NCBI GenBank assembly: GCA_024734495.1
Contig: JALMQS010000028.1
Span: forward strand, 1-64,000
Source: Forficula auricularia
Lineage: Eukaryota > Arthropoda > Insecta > Dermaptera > Forficulidae
Reading direction: 5' to 3'
Length of the DNA stretch: 64,000 nt
How positions within the stretch are numbered: the stretch's first letter is position 1; the number at the start of each line of letters is the position of its first letter. The notes under the pieces are model-generated. The model searched no databases and was not told the DNA's origin. It saw nothing but the letters and a program-made list of their open reading frames with translations. Below are positions 34,201 through 43,200 of this stretch, one piece after another. The position numbers were made by a program, and so were the translations under genes.

Positions 34201-37200
34201 TAACCAATCTGAATTAAAAAAAAAATAGGAGAGGGGGGGGGGGGCATGAGATATTGACTTGGCTTCCAAGGGGCCGCAACTTCAAAAAGTTTAAGAAGCA
34301 CTGGGCAAGTGTATCAAAGGAGTCTGTCAGGAAGGATTCACATCAATAACTCCGATTGCTCGTTTCTGAATTGCATCCAGGGTGACAAGAGAAGCCTGAG
34401 AGACCCTCTACATAGAAAAGTTTGAGAACCTCTGACATTGTCTTTAAATTAATAGAAAAAATGTTGTATAAAGTAATTGCAAGATGAAACAAATTTGAAA
34501 TAAAAATAATAGAACTTAAAGAAAATCAGAAGAAAATATATTACCTGTTCCAGTTTGAGCGACTCCAATCATATCGTGGCCAGAGAGAATGACTGGCCAA
34601 GATTGAGCTTGAATTGGGGAGGGTTTTGAAAATCTTCTTGTTAACATTTCACAAATAGGGGTTCCAAGGGGAAACGCATGATCAAATCGTATGATTGGTT
34701 TAGGGACAATCTTATCCAATTCTTCTTTGGTCATTTCTGGGTTAAATGGCATTGAGACAGAGATGTTGTTCTGTTCCAGCCTGAAAAAAATATTAATTGA
34801 AATTTCTTGAATCTCTTAAAAAAAGAACCCAAATAAAAATTAAAGCAAAAGGCTTAATCCCACCCTAAAAACACTGCTCGGCAAAAATGAAACAAAAATT
34901 TGTAACCGTAAACCTAACAATGAATTCCAGTCGAGTTTTATATGCTGATTATTATGCGAATTTCCCGATTTTGTTAGGTTTCACATTAAGATATAAAAAA
35001 TAAAACGAATTTATTTTTTTGGAGAATCTTTAATCTCGATATATATATTTCGGGTGACTAACCCATCTTCAGGAGAAACAGAAAGTAACTGACCTGGATA
35101 AGATAATTACAATATAAAATGGTACAATGTTTTTACTATTCATGTATCATATTAGAGTGTTTCTTTTCTTTACGATTTTTTTTCTTCAATTAATTAGTGT
35201 CCTCCTTTTTCATTGTAAAAAAGTTGGTCACCTTATAATTGAGCTGGAAACAAATGGTAATTTGAAAATCAAAGAGGAAGGTGTTTTCTATTATGACAAC
35301 AAAATATTTCGATTTCAAATATTTCTGTTTAATATATAGTGGGACTCGAAAATAGGTCAAAATGGTATTTTTCGTCGTTTTGACAGATATTATCTCAAAA
35401 CTCTGACTTGTTGTGATAAAATCGAGAAATTGATAATCAGCGTATAAAACTCGACTGGAATTCATTGTTAGGTTTATGGTTAGAAATTTTTGCCAGGGGG
35501 TTCACACTTTAATGATAGGCTAGTGTAGGGGATAGTATCAAATGAAGAGTTAAGAGCATTCTTGGTCTGATTATGATAATGACAATAGTTTCTGCGGTCA
35601 TCCCGTCCTTCTTTAGACTAATAGTACCTGGAGGCACCCAGCGATGCTCGATAACTTTTTCCTTCAGTTAAAAGCTTTATTTTAATATTATTTTTAATTT
35701 AAAATTCTGATAAAAATGTCGATTTTTATTTGAGAGCCGTTTTCAAATTAAAAAAAAATACAAATATATATAGTATTCGCCCACTGTACACCCCCCACCC
35801 CCACCCCCGCTCGATCCCACACCCGAAACCTCGCCCTACCCCACCTCCTGCACCCGTTTTGATTCAACCACATGATTCATTTTTATTCATCCAATTGTTA
35901 ATAAATAAAACCTATCAAAATGTGTTACTTTTTCAGAAAATTGAGACCTGCTTTTATGCGAAAGAAATCTTTAAACAAATTCTTTGATTATTTTTTATTC
36001 TATTAAATAAATAAAGTTCTTTATAAAAACAATTATAAAAACGTTTATTAATATTTCTAACGCCAAAGCTAGAACAAAATATCTTAAAAACCACAATCAC
36101 AATACTTCTTCAAGGCCTTTGACAACAACGGATTAACCCGATTCCCGTCGCCTGTCATGAGCTACAAAAAGTAAACGAAAGAGAAACCTTTTTTAAAAGC
36201 TCCAAAGACCGCGATTTGTCTACCTGAGAATAACTAATTTTGATTACGAAAAAACCCATCAAACACAATTTTGTCAGAAGATGAGACCGTGACAGATCGA
36301 ATTGTCACCCCAAAAACTCCCATAACCCGTGAATTTCAAAATCAAAATCTGCCGTAGAGTCAGTTTTCAAAATAGAACTAAGATACAAATATATAAACAT
36401 ATTACAATTTTTGCTCGTTTAATAAGAGTAGATAGATAGATAAAGATTTCACATAGATATTTCAAAGAATGTAACCAAAATTCAAATTATTGAAAGAGTG
36501 AAATTTTCTTTAAAATATTTATACAATATTATACAGTGCATTAAGACAAGACTGTTTATATATGTATACAAACTTTAATGACAAATGAATTTATAAAGCA
36601 ATAAAATATATAAATATATTCCAGTAATGTAGCTAGGATTATTGATTTATTATTAGAAATATGATTTAAAAATAAATATTTTGTTTCATTAATAAAGTAT
36701 TTATATTAATAATAGCTTTAATGTTGTAGAAAAAAGATATTTTAATTTAAAGATTAGATATTACATAATGATTGTCCAGTGAAATTTGAAACTAAATTGA
36801 TTTTAAAATTAATATTGTTTTTGTTTTTATAAAATATTTAGCAACAACACAGTGAATAAGTGTTTTATTTTTTCATTTAATTAAAAAAATATACATCATT
36901 TTGTATATGTTTGCAAGAATAAATTGAATTTAATATAAAGAATATAAACTTCATGGACAGTTAAGTTTTGGAAGACTTTCAAAATTTCAAAACAGGGTAA
37001 TTAATGATGGCGTTGGCTTTGTTTTAAAAACTGTTTATCAGATTAATAATTAATTAAAAAAAATAATTACCTAAATTTGTCCACTTCACTTTGGGGGAAC
37101 ATTTGAATTTGTGGATGTTCTAGATAAATGTTTTTGACGACTGGTGGCATTGCGTCCCACTTTTCCCTTTCTAGCCTATCCTGAAATTGTAAATATATAT

Positions 37201-40200
37201 AGATATATAATTTGTTGTATTCAATAATAAAATAAGTTTTAAATATTTTATTTCTGTCTTTGTAATATAATCATGTGAAAGGCAAGGCGTGATGGCAACC
37301 AAACAAATAAGATTCTGAAAAGTTTCAGTTATATTTTATATTTTATTTTGCCTTCAAATTAAAGAGGCACTTAAAATGAATTTGATTTGTAATATATTCC
37401 TTTAAAGTAGTTCTTTAACAAGTGCAAAAATTCAAGAAGCTCTTTGAAACTTGGAATATAGTCATTAAAAGCATAATACACATACTGTTAAAATTTGAAG
37501 ACTATTTACCACACCAAACATGAAATTAATTGCGTACTAAAAATGCACATTTTTTTACATAGGGTAGATAGGGAAAGGGTGGGGATATTATCATTATTTT
37601 ATTTTTTTTCATTAAGGACTTTCACCATCTTGATGAAAAACTAATATTTGTTAGAATAATATATTCGGAGTAACTTGAAATTATTGAAATTATTTACAAC
37701 GCAGTTTTGATAAAAGACAAAAAAAAAACAAACCTATTTGGGATATTATTTTTAGTGGAGGGGATATAAGCACAATGGCTTGAAACGATCCGGCAAGTAT
37801 GTGTGTATCCATATAGAGATTTCCTTGTAGTGTGAGTGGACAGTCACGTTAAAAAAAAATATCCTAAAATTTTATAGAGTGGCTTACGAGGCTAAAACTT
37901 TTTGTGTGGATTGACGCGAAAGAACCTCCTTTAAGTAGTGATTTTTGTAGCAAGAAGTCACCTGAGTATCAATAATTTTTAATTTCACTTATAAAGTATA
38001 AATGGAAAAGAATCTCTGAAAAATCCATTTTCTAGAGTCTTCTAATTCCATAAGTATCAGTTTGACGTCATTTTTAGGGTTCGGTTCAAAAGTAAAACGG
38101 GTTTCTATTAGTTCACTACAATTTGTCTTGAGTTTAGGAATGCTACGCTAAAGATACGTACACATTGGAAGATTATCGGTCGATTCCTATATTTTATTGT
38201 ATTATTTTTATTCGGCGGATGAGTCTAATCGACCGATAAAACAATAAAATGTATGAATCGACCGATAATCGTCCAATGCGTACTTATCTTTAGCGTAGCA
38301 TTCGTAAACTAAACATAATACAAACTTGGAATTTACTAATTATATTTTTTTTATTTTCCCTAAAACCGAAAATTTTATTAAAATTTTAATCGAATTATTT
38401 TGAAGGGGACGAATTTTTTGTAGAGTTTAAAATATTTTTCCTTGTCCTGATCCATCTACTTTTCCTGCAACTGGCTCTAACAACCCCTTTGATTAAACAG
38501 TAACATTGATAAAATTCCCCTTTCATCACTATTTTTCAGCTAAGGACAGCTATGTGTTTATTGTAACCTTATTCTTACTAAGAACAAAAACCCTCTTAAG
38601 CTACGTACATATTGAACGATTATCGGCCGATTCGACTCGTCCGCCGAATAAAATAATACTACAATAAAATGTACGAATCGACCGATAATCATCCAATGTA
38701 TCACGTATCTTTAGCCCCATACTGTGGGGGATCCAGATTACTTACTCCAGCTAACCCCTTAGTTTACACCCGTACACATCCAGCTCGAATGATATTTTCT
38801 CATTGCTTATGCAATCCTTAGAAATAGGTACATGTAAAGGTCTTTTTGTAGAATTTAAGGAGGTTCTTTCGCGACAATCCACACAAAAAGTTTTAGCCTC
38901 GTAACCACTTTATAAATAGGAATGGAACGAAATCTCTATATGGATACACACATATTTGCCGGATCGTTTCCAAGCCATTGTGCTTATATCCTCCACTAAA
39001 AATAATAGCCCAAATATGTTTTTTTTGCTTTTTATCAAAACTAAGAGGTAAATAATATCAATTTTTTTTAAGTTACTCCGAATATATTATTCTAACAGAT
39101 ATTAGTTTTTCATCAAGATGGTGAAAGTCCTTCAATGAAAAAAAATAAAATAATAATCACATCCCCACCTTTTCCCTATCTACCACATGTAAAAAATGTC
39201 ATTTTTAATTGCAATTATTTCATGTTTGGTGTGGTAAATCGTCTTCAAATTTTAACAGTATGTGTATTATGCTTTTAATGACTTATATTCCAAGTTTCAA
39301 AGACTTCTCGAATTTTTTGCATTTGTGAAAAGAACTACCTTAACAAAATTTTAATTTAAATCACTTTAAGATGATGTAAAAAAGTCTCAAATTAGTCATT
39401 TTAGGGTGATTTTTGTACCTATTGGAGTTCAGAAGTTGCTCAACTTAAAATTATTAAAAAATTCAGAGAATTTCATTATGAAGCACCCAGTGGATGAACA
39501 TTTTAAGTTACAAAACACTTGTGAAAATCATCTTAAGGTTTGTTAAATGTTATAAACTTATCATCTCCATCTTCACAAAACAGCCTCTATTGAAGGTTTA
39601 TCAAAATCAAAGAACTACATATGAACAAAGGAGTGCCAAATATGTTATTCCAGCGATATATCTCCTTGTTTTAAAAAAAGGAGCTTATCATGTTAATTGT
39701 TCATCCACTTAGCCTTTCATTTATCTTAAGTTAGTTTGAATTAAAATAAAACATAAGCAAAATATATGTTGATACTAAAAATGATAATGAAATGTTACCT
39801 GTTCATGGAATGCATTATAATTGATGAGGGTTGGTTTTTCGTATGTTAGATCGGGATCGAATTGAAATTCGGGTCTGTATTCTTTTTGTATAATATGTAA
39901 AAGCCTCTTGCTGGCGTGGTCAATTTGCTTTTGGGTTCCTTCAATGCAAATAACAGCATTCTCTTTTACAATCATATAAGTAACGAGAGCTCCAGTATCG
40001 TCATGTAAATATTTGAAATGTTGCTGAATGTAGCGGATAATTATATTTGGAATGACTTTTTCAACTGAAATAAAAATAGAAAAATTTACAAATCAATAAT
40101 ATTATTAAATTAAAATTGAGTTATTTGAGATGAGGTGTTTTGCAGCCAATCTGGAATACAATATGTTATTAATTAAAATTATTTAACCAGGAAATGAAAA

Positions 40201-43200
40201 GTTAGATGAACTCGCTAAAAAAGTGGCTTGCAAAGCAATAAGAGATTTTGATGTCTATAATGATACCAAAATCTGATTATATTAAACGAGCAAAATTGTA
40301 TATATATATATATATATATATAATATATCCGGTTGGGTTCTCGAAAACGGCTCTTAAGATTTGGATGAAATTCAGAGGTTAGGAGGGTTTTGTGTTGGAC
40401 ATTCGATCTGTCACGGTCTCATCTTCGGCTAAGTTGTTTTTGATGGGTTTTTTGTTAATTGAAATAATTATTCACAGGTGGTTGTCTCGATAAAAATGTA
40501 AAATTATATTTTTATTCAATTTCCTTTTAATTTTTAATTGGTTATTTAATTTTAAATTCCACTAATAGATTATTACAAATATTATTATATATATTATTAA
40601 AAGTTAGAAAATTTAATTGAGAGGTAGATCGGATAGATGGGGGGAGCGAATAATAGAATTGAAATAATTATCGGAAAAGAGGTTGTTTTTACTTAATTAG
40701 TTTTTTCCTCTTATTAAAAACAAGGACTAAAAGATGATCAGGACATTCGATGGTGGAGAAGTAATCTCCGGAATCGAAGCTCAAAAATAATGTATGCATA
40801 AATTCATGTAAAATAAATGGTTTAATAAAATTTATAAAAAAAAATTTAATTGATTAAAAATCGAATTTTAAATCCCACAAGCGTATTTTTTCTGTATTAG
40901 AATTTGGTAATTTAATTGATGAACTCAAAAATTGTTATTTAATTAAAAAAAATTATTATACGGTATTTATTTATATACTTCTATACCTATATACACATAA
41001 TCTGTGGGCCACTACAAGGCTAGAAATGCAAAAACTGTGTGAGAGAGCGGGGTGGAGCTGGCGGTGGGAGGTAGATGTGGGGGGATGCAGTGGTGGAGGG
41101 TGAGGAAGTGGTTTCGGATGGGGGCGGGATTGGGGTGGAGGGGGGATTAATATATGGCTTTTAACTGAAGCAAAAAGTTACCAGGCATCGCTCGGTGGTG
41201 GCCAGGTACTATATGTTAAAGGAGAAATATTAAAGAACTGGAGAGATGAATGGATACACTTACACAACAATAAATTAAAAGAAATAATGCCCATCATAAA
41301 GGAATTGCTAAAACTAATAATTTCAAGAAAAAACAAAACAATAATGACAAGCCAGCGAATAGGTCACTGCTTTTTTAACTATATCTCTTGAAGGGTGACC
41401 CCCCCAATTGGGAAGCTAAAATGGAGATGGAGTTTTTGCCGAGAGTAGCAGATTTGTTTAATTTATAAGGAATATCAAAGAGTGTCTTCTGATGTATATG
41501 AGTATATCAGAGGTAAATTTGCAAACTAGGCAAAATTTGACGAAAAAACTTGAAACGTTATAACTTTTTTGTTTTTCTTCCAAAATGGAAATTCTTCTGC
41601 TCATTTTGAAGGGTAATAAATGTACTTTGAAAATATTGAACTGATACGTTCAGTTAAATATGTTTTAAATGTGCTAAAAAATTTGAATCGTTATAAGAAG
41701 AAAAAATGTATTTTCAATTCAAAATTTCAACCGCTATAGAGCAGTTGTTCCTAATCTAAGGGTATTTACCCCCATGGGGTAAAATAGCTTACTTGAAGGA
41801 GGTAATCAGACTAATTATTGGTATAATTATGTTGACGGTAACGGATTCAATTTTTCCGCTATTAGGTGAGGCGAGGATGGTTATTATTTTTTTAAAAAGG
41901 GGTAAAGGGACATGGCTTGCTTGGTCACGGGGGTAATGAAACTGAAAAGGTTAGGAACCTTTGCTATATACAATATATATATAGCATCCCTAGTAACTAT
42001 ATACACTGAAGTGCAAAAAAATCGACCCACCAATAAAAACTTTATTAAATAGTAAATCATTTTTAATTTTTTTACAAGGAACCATACATTATTGAAATTA
42101 TTACTTATTGCAAGTGTAATTGCCACTTGTTGTTGACTTAGCCCTTGATTAATTAGGCACACAATTTGAACTGCTTGAACTTCAGAAATATCCATTTTGT
42201 ATATTTTATCTTTCTATCAATGATGCTTAATTCGAAATTATTCATTTAATTGATATTTCAAATGGAATTTGATCTTTTATTAAAACTTTATTTAAATTAA
42301 AGTAATAGTGAAAAAGTATGATAATTTGTAATTGTATCTTTTAATTTAATTTTACTTATTTTTTTTTACTTTATTTATATAAAATTCAAAAATTTTTAAA
42401 ATATTTGCTATTTAATAAGGTTTTTATTAGTGGGTCGATTTTTTTTGCACCGTAGTAGTTTCAAACTTTTGGGCTATTAGAATGGGTTAATGTACAAATA
42501 GTGAGCTGAAAGTGTAACACACTTTATTTTTCAGGATTTGGAACAAGGGCGGGGGGGGTTATGAATCAATTAACCAAAATAAGGAGGATCCTAATTTAGA
42601 TATAATATATTCCATTATTTTTATTGTGATAATGTTTTTTGTCGTCATGTTCTGTATTTATTTTCTTGTATATTTTATGCGCTTTGCAGATTAATTGTCT
42701 CTAAATTCAAAATAAAATAAAAAAATCATCAAAAAAAAGGGGGCAATGGCTAATTAAATAATTTAGAAATAAGCTGAGGTGTTCTGATGTGGCCATCCAC
42801 TTGACTTTACAATACAACCTGGCCCAGGGACGGATTTCCCACTAAGCACACTAAGCATACTGAGGCCGGTGCCTCTGTAGGCATGATACAAATTTTATAA
42901 TAAAGAAATTCTAAAAATAATTTTTTTATTCATTTTTATGTAATTTTATTCCTATTTTAAAAGTAAGAAAAAAAGACTCGTTATTTAAATTGTGCAGTAA
43001 AAATTAGTGCTTAATTTTGTTTATATATTTTTTTTTATTTCAAAAAGATTAAAACTATTTTGATAAAAAAAAAAAAAATAGTCAAAAACACCAATTTTTT
43101 CCTTGCCGATTATTTAGATTTTAATTTCTTTATTTTCTTTGAAAGACGGACTGTTAAGCGAAATAAAAGTGGGTTATAATGAAAGCCAGCCCATAAATTA

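Noticed and set aside
33420..34440. One complete hAT element
   Set aside because: End motifs resemble hAT TIRs but the 8-bp flanks do not match and the inside holds a Harbinger-like relic, so a composite of fragments is more likely.
34516..34545. Extended reading past DDX43 exon 4
   Set aside because: Read-through into the intron after the GTAATA donor; the true continuation GKT is in exon 5.
35730..35987. Pro/His-rich 85-codon ORF
   Set aside because: Low-complexity translation of the C-rich tract of a Helitron-like repeat.
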